Notes under the pieces: model-generated | Told to the model about the DNA's origin: nothing | The model's input: only the letters and a program-made list of their open reading frames with translations | Database searches by the model: none | Program-made: the position numbers and the translations under genes | Source: Todiramphus chloris collaris | Taxonomy: Eukaryota; Chordata; Aves; Coraciiformes; Alcedinidae | Direction: 5' to 3' | Assembly (NCBI GenBank): GCA_025345505.1 | Contig: JANVCC010000049.1 | Location: 9,416,733-9,480,732, forward strand | Length of the DNA stretch: 64,000 nt | Part shown: piece after piece, positions 1-13,644 of the stretch | How the letters are laid out: every line of letters begins with the position of its first letter | Position numbering within the stretch: the first letter of the stretch is position 1

Positions 1-3000
1 GACTCATGACCATAAGAATACTCTTCTAATGCTGTGCAATTAGATAGGAAGATGTTGCTCTGTTGTTCATCAGTTGTGTCACATGGTACTAGTTATTTTT
101 TTTTTTCCATCTCAGAGACCAGATTTTAGAATCTGCTTGAGTTTAAATCTCCTGAAGTCCATATTCCATTTCTGTTTTGTTAAACTAAAAAGTAGTTGAA
201 GTAGTTGCAACTCCTTTTGGATAATGTAAATCTATCCTGCTGGCTGCTGGGGATGAGGAGATGCACTGTTTAGAAGTGGGTATCTTGACCGGTATTCTCC
301 ATTTGGAACAAGCTTAGGGTGGGTTCTAACCCTTATGAGATGGTTAGAAGTCAGGATGTCCAAATTTTCTGTCTGAGCCTTGAGAAAAGCCCAGGAGCTG
401 GTATATGACCACGATGTAGAGATTTATTTTTTTTTGTAGTGACTCGTTATCTGTTATACTTAAAGTGGAAGAATTCTTTTTGAACATCATTTGTCATCAG
501 TGTTGGACACAGCATAGTGGATTAAATGTAGTGATTCAATTAAATTAATCTTTGAGATTTTTTTCTTATATCTCCCTTTGGATTAAAGTATTCTTGATGA
601 CATTAGGTAACATCTACTGACCAGGACTGAAAAGCAAACATAAAAGATTTACCAAAGGCTGCAAACTGGTTTCTTCTCTAATGCAGTGTAAAATGACTTG
701 ATGCTCATTACATCTTTCTTGACTGTAGTATAACTAACCCTTTCCATCTCTGAATCCAGAGCTCTAGGTGTACGTATAGATAAAGCAGATATTCAATCTC
801 CATTTTCAGTAAAGCTGCTTTTATGAAGAGTAAGCTCATCATAGTTTCTAGAGCCAGCAGTTTCCAGGTAAGCAGCTGCCTCTATTTTAATAAATATTGA
901 ATGCTTTCGTGTGTGCAGTTTTAGTAGTTAAGTTAGAAAAGCATCTGGATAAAAAGCAATTAGTTATTTGAATGGGAGTAAGACTAGTAGGCTAGCAGGG
1001 AGAGCTGCTGGAGCTGTCTGTCCTCTCCTGATGATGGCCGACCCACACTGCAAGCACAGAATTCTTCTGGACTTAGGTTTTTTTTTGGTGCCCAATTAGA
1101 AGCAAATGCCAAAAATGCTCGCTTCTGTATACAACTCATCAAAAAGCCCAGCTGATATCCCTGCAAAGAAACACAGCGCTCTGAATAACTTGGGACATCT
1201 GGGATGACATTTTCCTTATGATGCTGGGTTTTGAAATAGGACAGGAATGATGGGGGGGTGGGAAATGGGAAAACACAGGTTAAATAACCTGAAGTTTCTT
1301 TGCCCGTCCACATCAAAGAGCCGAAATGTCCAGTTTTCCATGGTTCCCCTTCCCGTAGAAAGCTGTATAAAGTTGAAGAGGCTGTCCCAGGGAATGAATT
1401 CATGGCAGGACCCAGCGTATCTTGGGGCATTTGCTGTCTTGGCATTCTTGGGATAATGGAGTTGTCATGAATTTCCCTAGTGCTGAAGAATCACTGTGAG
1501 TCTTAACCTGGTCCCAGGACAAATATGAGTTGTTTTCTTATAACAATGCTATTTTTAAATTGCCTGTTCTGTTTCTGAGGGAGGGAATCTTCAAGAAGTA
1601 ACACTTCAGTAACAAGTCAGAAGCTCAAATCAATAATCTTGGTTCTTTAGCAGACTATTGAAATCTTAAATTAGGGCAATTTGCATACAAATGAACAAAA
1701 GTCCCCCCAAAGGCTTACAGTCTTAATCTGATGGGTTGGTTGAACATCAAAAAAGAACTTGATGCCATAGCAATAAATGCAGTACAAACATCTGGAGAGG
1801 TTTACAGCCAAAGATTTGGGGATTGTGTGATCTGACATGTTCAGAGCACTTTTTTTTTTTTTTTCCCAAAGTTCACTCTAGTAGAGTTGTTCCTTTGTAG
1901 TTTACCCTCTGGCTGGCAATTACCTCATCTTTGCATTGTTTCCTGACGTTGCTTGTTGCTAGTTTTTTATTCTTCCTTTTTGTAGCTGACAGATGTGTAA
2001 CTTCCTCCACTCCTAATCAGACTCGATAAAGCTGAAGCTTTTCTAGTGGCATGGCCCTCATGTCAAGGGACAAAGTAGCCCACTCCTAGTATGTAATACA
2101 CTTTTGATAAATATAATCATGAATCAGCTTGTGTATACTTGGAAATATAGAAGCAGCTTTAAGCTAGTAAAAGGGATGTACGTGCTTGAGTGATGTGTGT
2201 CCCTTTTCCTCCTGGTTTGCACCTTACATGGTGTTCCAAGTTGTACGTAGCAATAGATCATCCAGAGATCAGGAGAGTGAGTCAAGCTCTTTTAGGTAGC
2301 ACTTTATGCACTGTGAAAGTGTTCTTTACTTGCACGGCCTATGTAGCTTAGCAAGTAGTTTTATTCCTCTTGCGTTTTAGTGCAAATGTGAATGATAATT
2401 CCTTGTGTACAGATGTTGTCAAAAAAAAAAAAAGTCTTAAAATGCAGAGTTATTTATTCTTTGCTTCATGGTAAAGTTTTTGGTCGCCTGAGCACTGAAG
2501 GACTCATTCAGCTGTGAAAAGGTGATTGCAGTTTTGAGAATAAGCTAGGGAATTAAGATGACTTCACTGACTGGCACCAGTTCACATATTCTTGTTGCCA
2601 GTCTTCTGCACATCCGTAAGTGAACATCTTTCTCAGTCCATAGGCTCTGTATCTTTTGATGTCCAGCCCTGTTGGACCTGCTGAATCTGGGGAAAGTGTG
2701 ATGGGATGTGTTCCACAAGCTATCTTACTCAGTAAAACAACATGGCTAATCAGGAATTCCAGATGCATACGAGTCCTTATTTAATCCTCCTTATTTAATG
2801 ACTAGGTGATTTGTAGAACATATAGCCCAGATAACCTGGGAGTGGGAGCCCTGGATGGTTGATGTCCCAGAAGGGATGATCGAGGATGAGGACAGCTGCT
2901 TCCAGCCCCCCCCCCCCCAATCTTTGGGACTGTTTTACTGCTGTTTGGGTTTTTTCACTTTTTATTCATGAAATGAAAAACGCCTCTCTGTCGTGAGAGT

Positions 3001-5000
3001 GAAAGGTTCGGTTGGTTTATTCTGAGCTATGTGCAGTCGGGGTATCCATGTTCAGTAAAGTTTTCTATTCAGGGCTCTGTTTCCTAAACACTTAAAAAAT
3101 TCAGTTTGCAGTGTGAAAAGATCTCAGGTGAGATTGGGACTGGAAATACAGAAAGCTAGTAAACTTGCAGAGTAAAATTCTAATTCTAGGCAGAATAAAA
3201 GCATTCTTTTTGTTTGTTGGCATGGTTCAGAGGTTTGTTTCCTTGTTGAGCTGCCACAGACTGGAGCATTTTTGTTTGTTTTTAAATAGTTCGCAGTTGG
3301 TTTCGGCGAACCAGAGCTCAGTTGTTCGTACCTGCTTGCACTCTTGGCTGCCCTATTGCTTGTCCTCCCTTAGACCACAGCACTCTGTGTTGGCTAGGGT
3401 CTGTGTTCTCTGGGCAAAAGCACCTTTCCTGTCTTCTATGCTGCCTGTTTATTGTGTTCCAAAATAAATATGAGCTTTGATTCATAACATCTAAGCACAT
3501 TGTGGCTCTGGCTTGCTGAAGACCGTGTGGAGCTGTGGAATGAGGACCATGGCTTTGACATCTAATTACCCACCACTTCCTCACTTCTCTGCAAGATGTT
3601 CCCAAACTCAGCTGAAATCGGTGTGTGGGAGGCAAATCTCAGTCTGGCCGAAAATTTTAGTTTCCCTGTCATCTAAAGACCACCACAATCTCCTGATCCT
3701 CTCTGCAAGGATGTTTGTGTACCAGAGCTGCTGAGTCTTCTAGAAGGGGGTAAATACAGCAACTCTTTAGTATGCAATACTACTTTGGCTGTTGATTCTG
3801 CTCTTTTTTCTTCTGTGTCTATATAGAAGCTGCAGGAGGGATGGTCAGGGTTTGGTCACACTTCCCAGATTTCAGCAGAGAGCGAGCTTGTTTACTCTTG
3901 TCTGTCTGCACAACACTGTGGGAAATGAGAATTGTAGGAGCACTTCAGATTTTAAACATTAACTCATGGGCCAGTATCAATTAATGAAGGAAAATTTTAA
4001 AATGGATCCATTTTAATAAGTGTTCCCCATATCCAGGATTGTTCCAGAATCCTTGGCCTGTGTAGAATTAACAACTTTGCCTTTACCTCCCTTGTTCAAC
4101 ATCGCTGTAAAAAAAGTTGCTTGGTTTCTTTTGCATTTGTTTTTCATTGCTTGTAACCTTTTCTTAGAAGTGTGGAAGGAAATTTCCTTGTTTTATGCAC
4201 CGAAATAAACACACCACTGATCACCTGAGTCCCCTCCCCATGTTTCTTATGCAGTGCCTGCCAGTGTATCTCTCCATATTTTTACCCAAACCTTTGACAG
4301 CTGTCAATAAATACTATTGCAAAGTCAGGTAACTCCTGCTAGTGGGCTCAGGCTCCTGTGTTGCGTTGTTAGGTATGGTAGAGGGGTCATCCCTTTTCTT
4401 AACAGTCGAATACATTTTGAAAAATAATTTGCTTTGGAAAACAGACATGCCTTGGAGCAGGTATTTAAATGCATATTATTTGACCTGTGCTTGTTAACTT
4501 CATTTTTGAATATTTTATTATTTCAGATATATTTTTGCAAATACTACCTATGTAGCTTTTTTTATAGAGGGTGTGTATTCCTTGTTAATAGGTGAGTAGA
4601 GCACTGGCTTGTCAGCCTGATATAACTGGATGGAAAATCAAAGCAGCCTCTTAATTGCAGTTAAGAAAGAAAAGTCAATGTCTCAATTTGAAAGCCTGTT
4701 TTTCTAGAAAAGGGAAGATGAGTGGCTGTCCCATAGGCATGTTTCGTTGGGAGTTCAGGATATTAACAATGAAGAGATTGCTATGAAGACCATTAAGGAA
4801 ATACAGCACCCTCCACACACACACTCCTGATGTCTCAAACCCTCATATGTAACAAATGCCCCCCTTTTCTGCTGAAATCACATGAATGATGGCCTAGTTC
4901 CCATGGGTCATGGTACATTCTTTATAGTCAATTCTGAGTAACATTTTAAAGTTGTATCGAAAATTGAAGAATATACTTTGGGTCTTTTTTTAAAAATCAT
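1..5000. other. Non-coding stretch, no gene seen
   Basis: AT-rich unique DNA. It holds simple runs T11 (106-116), T15 (1850-1864) and A13 (2421-2433), the C13 tract, a 14-bp duplication of TCCTTATTTAA (2774 and 2788), a short CA run near 4812 and an octamer ATTTGCAT at 1679. The frames present are short, overlap on both strands and match nothing I know. No CpG island, tRNA box or splice-bounded conserved peptide is seen. Confidence 0.6.
2906..2918. repeat. C13 homopolymer
   Basis: Thirteen consecutive C lie between TTCCAG and AATCTTTGGG. It is quadruplex-capable on the minus strand. No gene or promoter is visible around it. Confidence 0.95.
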
Positions 5001-8000
5001 TTTCTATATCTAGTATAGCATTATTGCATTTACTTCAACCTAGAAAAGAACACAAAATGTCAGGTTTTGGTTCATCATTGATTTTTTTTTTTTTGACATT
5101 GCTGCTGCTTTTCACTGGAGATTTAGGGAGGGGATGGTTCTTCCTGTGGGAAGAAGAAACAAAGAAAAGGAAACATCAGATGCTGAACAGATTATAGTGT
5201 ATGCTGTCAGTACCTCTGCAATTTGGGACAATCTTATGATTTACAATCCTGTCAAATTTATCTTGTTTAATAACCCAGGAGATTTCCATTTGGCCTGCAG
5301 TGACACAGTACTGGGGAAGGAAAAAAAATCAAACATCTTTGCGTTATTCCCCAAGCTGTGACTTTTGTCATATGCCATGGAATAACAATGCACACTTGTC
5401 TGCACCGAGGCACCAAGCCTCAAATCCCATTCCTGTGGACCTGCCTGGGGGACGGGTCTGCTCTGCGCAGAGAGCAGCTGCCTCTGCCCCAGCTGGGGCT
5501 CCTACAAACCTGAACGTCAGTGGAGAGAAGGCGAGTTGGGAGGCAGGGTGCTGGCTGTGCCTCTCTCAGCAGGGACAAGCAAGGCTCACAGTGTGGCTCC
5601 TGTGGAGACAGGAGAGCCCTGAAAATCTCTTCAACCAACAACACAGAAAAAGGATTTATTCTTTTTATTCCTTGATTGTTCACAGGAATAAATTGAATCT
5701 TAGTTCTCATAAGTGTAGGGCAAACTTGAGCTGCAATCATTGTCTGTGGAGGTTAGTTTAAGAGCATGTCTAGATGAGATCACTCAGTTTTAGCACTCAT
5801 AAGCCACTGATTTTTGGAGAGGGTCATATTTCCCCACCCCATTTTCTGCAAAGTCCTTAAAATTTTTCTCTCACATTTTGTGTGTCTGGTTCCAGGCAAG
5901 TGGCTAGGTAGTTATGAATGGTGACAAGAGACGTTCTCTGTCACAAGCATTTATCCTGTACTTAGGGATGCTGCTGAGAAAAAAAGCTGCAACCCTGTTT
6001 GCTCTCCCCATCCTTCCTCCCAAAGAAAACCCATCCTATTTGTAAGCATACATTTTCATTAGACTAGGCATCAGAGCTGGGAGTTCTAAAAAGATATCTC
6101 AAGTTCTCCATCTCCGTCCTTGTTTTTACTGTCTATTCCAAATTGAGATCATTTTTTTTAGTCTTCTGTTAACACCATGTGGCATGAAACTATGCCATTC
6201 AATAAACAGCTGCATCTTACAGTTTAGGGTTACTCCAGAAAATGAACTTCTTAATGAATCACATCTCATTTTCCTCTTCCATATTTACACACTTATAAAT
6301 GTGGACTTTCTGGAATTTAGATAACTTGATAGAGATGACGTGTGCCATATGGTTGCTGGGACAAATTCCAGCTTCATTAACAGTCCACTGGCTGAAGGGA
6401 AATAGCAGTTACTATTTTGAGCAGTAGAAAAACCAGCCTATCAATTAGCAAACAAATTAAAAATTACAGGAATTTCTTTTTACAGAAGTTTCTGCTCTGA
6501 GTTTTCTCCCCCTGCACCACACAGAGCTGACATTGCAGTATCAAGCCATTAAACCCCATGTTCCTCTTACTACTGAGCCATTGGATATAGGTTAGAATTA
6601 AGCAAAGGATTGTGCAACATGTAAGATGCAATTATGGAAGTTAATAGGCAAGAGAAACCTTGGTTACTAAAGCTCACTGGGTGGAGGGAGGGACCTGCTT
6701 GAAGAAGCATCAAATGTTGTAACTGGTGGGTAAAACCAGTGCACTTGAGAGCAGGAGCATTGTGAACCTCTGGCAGAACATGACCTCCCAGCAATGTGTC
6801 TCTTCAGGTTCAAGTTCTGCAAGCAGGTTCTGGGTGGAGATCTGTGGCAAACAGGGCCAGTGTCTTGGGGGGGGCACCCTTGGCCCTGGGACTCAGTCTT
6901 GGTAGGAGCGTGTGAAACAGTTATTTTCCTCAATCTCCTGTTTGCTAAAGGAACACCTTTCTCTTTCCTGTTTCTTTTCTAAGCCAACTGGAAAGTCTGT
7001 ATTCCTTTATGCATGAAATAGGAGCAAATAATTGATGACATTCTTGATACTGGTTGTCATCTAAAGTTTGAAGGACTTGTTTTCTCCAACTGTTGATGTT
7101 GGGGTTTTTTTTTTTTTTTTCTTCAAAAGTCCTAACATCTTGTGGTGTGCCTGAAGGTAGATGATGGGTTGGGTTCAGCCCTTTTTGATGTCAACAGCAA
7201 AGACTGTGTGACCACACACAGGAGGGATAGGAAAACCTCTTGAGGAAGCACTGGTTGTTTGAAAACAGTTCTTGAATTGCTGCAAGTAATTGAGCTTCTT
7301 GCAGGAGTGATTGAAAGCTTGCTGTGGTGCAGATTAAATGTCTAACATGGTCCAGGCTGCTCCTCCTGGCTCTGAACTGTCCCTGCTCAAGTGTGGGAGG
7401 TGGCTGCAACCTGGCTGGGTGTCCCATTTGGCCGGTGACTGGCTGGACGGGGGGCTTCCCATCTTCCAGGTGAGTAACTGTTCAAAAAGTGTGGTGGCAT
7501 CTCAGCCAGCTGTGCTCTGAGGCAAGAGATGCTTGTCCCTGTTGGTTAATGTCTCTGCCAAAATGCTGTATGCTGCTGCTCTGTGATGTGAAGCATCAGC
7601 CTCTGAACTTACCTGTGCTGCGCTTGCTGATGATATGCCCCTTGCTCGATTTTTGGTGCCTACTTACTGACTGTGGACTTTATCCACGTAGTTTGACAGC
7701 CTTTGGTAAACATAGCCAACCAGAGTAGTTAAGGAAAGTGGTCTGACCAGGCCTGTGACCTCATTGTCTGCAGATCCTGGCCAGCATGTTCTCAAATAGG
7801 TTACACTGAGGTATGAATATCAGATGGCCTTGTGTGCCTTTCGAAATTGGTCAGTTATGTTTTGGAAGGGCTCGGTCTAAAGACTGCAAGTGGCTGCTTC
7901 CCTAGATGTGTTACTTGTTGATTGTGTTGGGTTTTTGCTTTTGAGAAACCAAAGTGTGTGATTTCAAGACCTCAGCAAGGGAGACCCCCTGTATCTGGAT

Positions 8001-9500
8001 TTACTAGCACTTGAGATGCTCATTTGGGCAATTTCTTTGTTTTTCCTCTTTCTTCTGGTCCCTATCACTTTGCTTGGAAAATAAACAGATGACTTCATGT
8101 CTGACAACTCAGAATATTGAAAAGGAATTTTTCCCCATAGGCATCTCTGCTCCTGCTGATCAGAGCAATTGTAGCACTCTGCAGTGCCTGTCGCGTGGGC
8201 TTCTGTTACCATAGCACTGCAGAGGTGGCATCAAGGAGAAGGTCACTCGTGTATGAGCTGAACTGCAATAATTGTTTTAGTAATTCTGCTAAAGATAGCG
8301 GAACTGAGATCAAAATGTTCCTGTCTGAAAGAGCTGAGCCACAGAAAGCCACGTACTTTTTTTCTATAATTAGCAGAAACTGGGTCTGCTCCTAAATGCA
8401 GTCAGTTTTGAAACCAAACCTTGCCTGGAATTGGGGGTTAATGCCTATCTCTACTTGCAGATGAAAACTTCAAGATTGGTAAACCTATCAAAGTGTGCCA
8501 GGTAGTTCACAGTCCCATCGCATGTCTTCTGTGCTGTCTGCTCTGTATGTAGGCTGGTTTGTCTTGATAATCACATCTGTCAGGTCTCTGTGGCTGGAAA
8601 CAAACTGTAAACAAGCTGTCCAGGTGGAGTGGTTAAAACAAAAAAAGGCAAAAAAATCAAACCACCTTGAATGGCTAAATAAAAAAAAACAAACCTCAAG
8701 TGGCTAAATAGAAGCTAAATGTGCTTTCCTCTATTTTTAGTGCTTGTTTCATGATGGATGATGGTTTATCCATCTACATCTGGATGTAAAAACGTGTGCT
8801 ACAGTGGCAAATATATGGCAGTTTCAGCCCTGCTCCTTCTCGTTGCTTGTAGAAGTGTTTTACCACTTCTCTACAAGCTCCCACCTTTGCTTTCCGTCAC
8901 GAAGACACTGGAAAGAGATGCAGTAGTTTAGTGGCAACTTGTTCTAGAAACTGTACAACACTACCAGCAGTTTTGCCAGCAACATTTGTCCTATTAAGAC
9001 CTTTCAGATGTTGTACTTTGTATACCAGGTTTGCAGAATAGGAAAACTGGTAATATTGCCACAGACAATATAAGAGAAAATACATTTTGTAGGCACACAA
9101 GAAAGCTTTACAGTTTATTTATTCAGTAAAAGTAACTTTTGGTTCCTAATTAAAAGTAACTTATTAGAATATCTATCACCAATAATTGAGTGTTCACCGC
9201 TGAATAAAGGGGTGAACAAGAAGGATGCAACAGGAGAAATGGTTTCCCTCAGTTGAAAAAGATGCCATGTTAAATACTGTGATGCGATGTTTTCTGTTTG
9301 GGTCACAGATCAGATTTCTGTGTCTTCATGAAAATCTATTGCAAGTAATTTTAAGCACAGAAAAAAAATAACTGGAGCATGTTCCCAGCATTATGCCAAG
9401 CATGGGGTGGTGCCAGTGCTGTGATTGTCACCAAGCAGTGAGGGAGGGCTTGTTTTACCAAAATGGTGTGATAAAAATTACTTGTAAAATGAGAGATTTA
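5001..9500. other. Non-coding stretch, no gene seen
   Basis: It holds T13 (5082-5094), T16 (7105-7120) and a patchy A-rich stretch at 8637-8695. The longest frame (5300-5761) crosses AT-rich and GC-rich patches without a protein-like pattern. A short block at 8225-8345 (GTATGAGCTG, AATAATTGTTTTAG, AAAGATAGCGG) looks slightly CNE-like but too weak to call separately. Confidence 0.6.
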
Positions 9501-11672
9501 TGAAAGCTACTGTGATTTTTAAAGTTTATTTATATATCTATACTTTAAAGCAATTACAGTAAAAATGCTGCTTACCTTTCAGCCTGTTTGACAGGTTCTT
9601 AGGGTTTTGCTGCTTAAAGGTGGTGAAGGTCAAGGAAGCAGCTTAGGTTTTGTGTGTGCCCTTTTGCAAGGCTGCCTGGTATCTGAGAGCTTCAACACCA
9701 TCCTGGGGCATGGCTTTCCTCCAGGCAAGGAAGCATCCCACCTGCAGCCAGCCTCACTGCAGGCCTGCTCAGCCTCACCTCTTACAGCCTGTTTCCTTTG
9801 GGAGAGGGGCTGGAGTCAGTACTCACCTGCCCAGCAGTTTTGGGCTGCCTCTTGTTGCTGGCTGCTCTGCGCTCTGCCGTGCTATGTGAGTGGGTGATCT
9901 TCAAACTGGATGCCTTCTGCAGAATATGAGCATTACTTTGGTCACTTCATTTTCTCACTATAGAAGCCAAATGGAGCAGAGAAGGCAAACCAGCTCTTGC
10001 ATGCAAAGTGATATTTGCTGTCTAACCAGATCTCAAGAGGATCCTGCTGTCAGGTAAAATCTGTAAGTCTGAGCTTTCGGGATTTTTTTAAAATTTTTTT
10101 TTTTTTTTTCCTCCGAAGAGCTGTCTTTTATTTCAAAAAGCATCTTTACATCTCTTCACTGATGGGTAATTTTTGTTATAAATGTGGGTGTGATTGCTCT
10201 GGTGCTATGTTGCAGGGTAACTAGGGGCTTTCTCTTGCACAAGGGTCATCTAAACAAATAGCCTAGTTGCTGTAAATAACGGAGCTGACCTTGAGGGGCA
10301 GGGTGGGGAAAAGGAAGATAGCAATTCATGCAGTGATTGAGCCCAAGCAGTCCCATGACCAGCACACATGGGAAGTGCTTTGTACATTCTTAGAAATTCC
10401 CAGTTGGTGGCTTTAACACTTCCACAAAACATGTTTGTTTGTCTGGTTTTCAAATAAGCCTCTGTGTGAAAGGGCAACATGGGGCTTGTGCTGCATCCTG
10501 CAGGCTGGAGCTCTTCTGCAGGGATGATGCGAAAGCAACACCTGCTTTGCAGAAATTCAACAAGCAACAGCCTGTAACTCAAGGGACAAGTTCTTGTAAT
10601 GAAGAGACGTTGGAAAGCTACAGCTTAAACTATAATGAACCTGGCATAGGTGTAGAGCACTTGAGTGAGGTGGTGTTTCCAGCTAGAACACAGTCCCGTC
10701 AAGTCAATACAGCTCAGATCAAGGACCTCCAAAAGGTGCCATCAAGGGAACGAAAGGAGTAGCTGTGGGTGCGATGCGTGATCTGAGCACGCTGAGGTGT
10801 ATAGTCTGGTTCATACATGCACGAGATTTTGCATGGAGTGGTTTGGGATTTTTCTTCTGTTACATCTCCCAAGAAAATAACTGATTGCTATGACTATTTT
10901 TACCGCTTGGAAAGCCATAAAGCCATTGATTAGTTTCTTTGATGTATTTTCCATGTATATAAGTCTGTGCTATTGTATTAGATAAGAGTAACCATGATTT
11001 TCTCATGAGTGTTACTGTATTCCCAGAGAAAAACCAAGAGTATTTTTAGCAAGGAGGTAGACTAATGAGATCACCAAGAGGATATGTGGTCAACATTAAA
11101 TATTGCTATTTTATATACAGACATTCTGCAAAGGACTGTAAGTCCAGTGCTCTTTCCAAGTAGGATAAGTATCACTTTGAAATTATATTTAATTGTCCAA
11201 TCTAGACTTTTATATCATTTAGTGTATCTAGCTGTGTTATTAGTGACTTGCATCAGGGAAAGCTTAAATGATGGAGGGGGGTGGGGGAAGCCTATTTCTG
11301 TGTGTAGATGAGCCCTTCAGGTTGATGGTCTTGGGATACCTGGATGGGTCTGATGGCCTGGGGTGAATCCAACATACCTTAGAGAATGTCCTGAAGTTGC
11401 CATTGTAGAAAGGAACCTGCTTTGAGGCTGGAATATCTCTGGGGAAGAGTAGCAATACGGATTAAAATACTTTCTTTAAAATAAATAAATCCAGAGGTTT
11501 AGCAGTAACTGCAAAATGGGTTAATTCCCAGTTGGAGTTGCCTCTTAGTAAGAGTCTGATGGCATGAGAGCTGACATGCAGAGCTCCCGCCAAACTGCAC
11601 TAAATGAGATCTTGATGGCTTTTTTCCTCCAGCAAGATTAAAGCTGCTTCTCCCAAATTAAAGTTGCCTTTT

Positions 11673-11696
11673 TCATGTAAGGAGTCATGTAAGGAG
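11673..11696. repeat. 12-bp tandem duplication
   Basis: TCATGTAAGGAG occurs twice head to tail, at 11673-11684 and 11685-11696. Confidence 0.92.
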
Positions 11697-11910
11697 TGCA
11701 GCAAACCTATCAGATGACTCATCACCCTTGTTCATGGAAATAATCCTCAAGGGATGCTTGCAAATGCTAAGCAATGACAAGTGCACCCACTTGAAGTAAA
11801 AGGACAACTGGAGCCCTAGAGCACATTGCCCAACATGCCAGGGAGTGAGAGCTCAGGATCACAGCCTGTCTCCAAGAGGAGAAAAGCTTTGCCCTTGGAA
11901 GCCCTCATTT

Positions 11911-11921
11911 GGGGGGGGGGG
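11911..11921. repeat. G11 homopolymer
   Basis: Eleven consecutive G follow CCCTCATTT. It is a simple length-variable tract in otherwise unremarkable non-coding DNA. Confidence 0.95.
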
Positions 11922-13371
11922 AAGATGCTGCAATCAAACCTGGATCCCGGGGCAGGTAGGTTTTTCCAGCTTTCATCACTCAGTGAGTAACATGTATGAG
12001 TGAGAAAGTAGCTAATGGCCAACACATCACTGCCTCTGGCTCAGAAAGTGGGTTCTGAAACAGCAGCACCTGCCCACTAAACATTTGTAACTGCCGGGCC
12101 TCTGTGCAGAGGGGACACATCCCGCATCTTCTTGCATGCAGACATCTCCAGCAGTGGTCCCTGTCACTGAACTGGCATGTGTCGTGAGTTCCCCGTGCAT
12201 GGTGAGCCCTGTGTGCATGTTGCTGATGATCCCAGGGACCGTGAACCTCTGCATGAGCAGAAAACCCTCTTCCCTGTGTGCAAGTGAAAAGTGTGGGTTG
12301 GTGTCAGATTCTGTGCAGGGATTTTTCAGCTGCTCAAGATGGGATACATATCTCTGTGGTCTTTTGGGCCTGCTGCTCATCTTCCCATGTTACAGCTGCT
12401 GACCTCTCCTACTAGGGGAAGAAATTTTCCTTCTCTGGTGGCAGGTTGCAGGAAACCCCAGGACTATTTACCCTGCACTGAGGCTGCTGCTTTGGCAGGT
12501 GCTGGTAAAGTGGTCCCTGATGGATAGTTCCTGCACTGTGAAATTTGGATGTTGGGAAGTCATCTGGACAAAATGTTTTGGGTTTTTTTTTCCAGCAAAA
12601 TTAGTGTCCAACTTGGCCAGGCAGGTTATTTCTGTATGGGAGAAAGCATCTGGTTTTGAGGGTTTTGAGCTAAGCAACCAAGTGCATAAGTTGTTTCAGG
12701 AGCTGCAGACCTAAAGGCTGGAGAGGAGAGCAACCAGCCCTGTCCATGGGGAGCAAGAAGAAAATGGAACACCAGCAGCATGGCACGCTCAAGGCAGCAA
12801 CTGGCTGCAGCTGCCATTGGGATGTGGACATGCAAAAGGAGCAAAGTCACTAGGAGGACAAGTTCTAAGTGATGCCACTGTGTTCTCAAGGTGAAAGTTT
12901 GCTTTACACAATCGCTGGTAAATACCAGCACTGTGATATTGCCTTGTGTCTGAGCAGGTGCAGGCTGCTTCTCTGCAGCTTGGATGGAGCCTGGGGCTTC
13001 AGCAGGGAAAATAATTAAAGAATCTGAACTGTCCAAGCTGCTCTTTGGGAAGCTAATGGACATAGACTAAAACAAGAAAATCCCAGCAAGCCACCAGCTC
13101 AAGCAGTGCCTGTGGGAACTCCCGGGGAAAAGTGCAGTGATCCATCATCCATCATCTTGTAGGCTTTTGCTAACACAATTTTTATTCCTCTCCTCCAGGT
13201 GAGAAGGGTAAATCTTGTGATGGGGATGGTGTGAGCAGGGTCAGCAGCTGCCTGTGGCGGGGAGAGCTGAGGCATCTGCACACCTCAGCAGAAGCAGAGA
13301 AGATTGAATCTGTCTTGGAAAATACAAGAATACATTACAGGTCTAAAAAAAGTGAAGGAAATAGGAGGGCA

Positions 13372-13644
13372 GTAACAAGAATAAGGGAGGGTAATGGTTT
13401 GAAACTGGAAGAGGGTAGATTTAGATTGGAAATAAGAAGGAAATTCTTCACTCTCAGGGTGGTGAGGCACTGGAACAAGTTGCCTAGAGAAGCTGTGGAT
13501 GCTCCATCACTGAATGTGTTCAAATCCAGGTTGAACAGGGCCTTGAGCAACCTGCGCTAGTGGGAGGGGTCCCTGCCCATGGCAGCAGTGTTGGAACTAG
13601 ATGATCTTTAAGGTCCCTTCCAATTCAAAACCATTCTATGATTC
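13372..13644 (+). mobile_element. CR1 LINE, 5'-truncated 3' end (copy 1)
   Basis: This is the 3' end of a CR1 non-LTR retrotransposon in the forward direction. Seen in the sequence: a decayed frame for the C-terminal end of the CR1 reverse-transcriptase protein (13384-13560), then a 3' UTR with the usual avian wording (CCTGCCCATGGCAG near 13573, GATGATCTTTAAGGTCCCTT near 13600), ending at the terminal CCATTCTATGATTC (13631-13644). CR1 copies usually end in a short ATTCTATG-type repeat, lack a poly(A) tail and are truncated at the 5' end, all as here. The 5' border is approximate, because recognisable similarity fades between about 13330 and 13384. The copy cannot move by itself. The exact subfamily is not decidable by eye. 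Confidence 0.9.
13384..13560 (+). pseudogene. Remnant of CR1 ORF2 C-terminus (reverse transcriptase protein tail)
   Basis: The frame ends at TAG 13558-13560 and encodes the last part of the CR1 ORF2 protein, downstream of the polymerase domain. Recognisable residues are KLEEGRFRLEIRRKFFT, followed by RVVRHWNKLPREAVDAPSL and a closing FKSRLNRALSNL. This matches the familiar CR1 pattern of a basic stretch, FFT-RV--HW--LPRE, then SL--FK-RL. No catalytic reverse-transcriptase motif is present, so there is no enzyme activity. The same frame stays open upstream to 13231, but that part is not recognisable as CR1. No promoter or start codon is implied. Confidence 0.85.

Larger units (their letters stand above)
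9501..13371. other. Non-coding stretch, no gene seen
   Basis: It holds T16 (10094-10109), the 12-bp duplication at 11673 and G11 at 11911. Slightly GC-richer patches at 9600-9900 and 12050-12500 give chance frames on both strands. Nothing recognisable precedes CR1 copy 1, although an open frame that joins it in phase begins at 13231. Confidence 0.6.

Noticed and set aside
5300-5761. 153-codon forward frame
   Set aside because: Composition changes abruptly along it, a reverse frame of 106 codons overlaps, and there is no recognisable protein or splice context.
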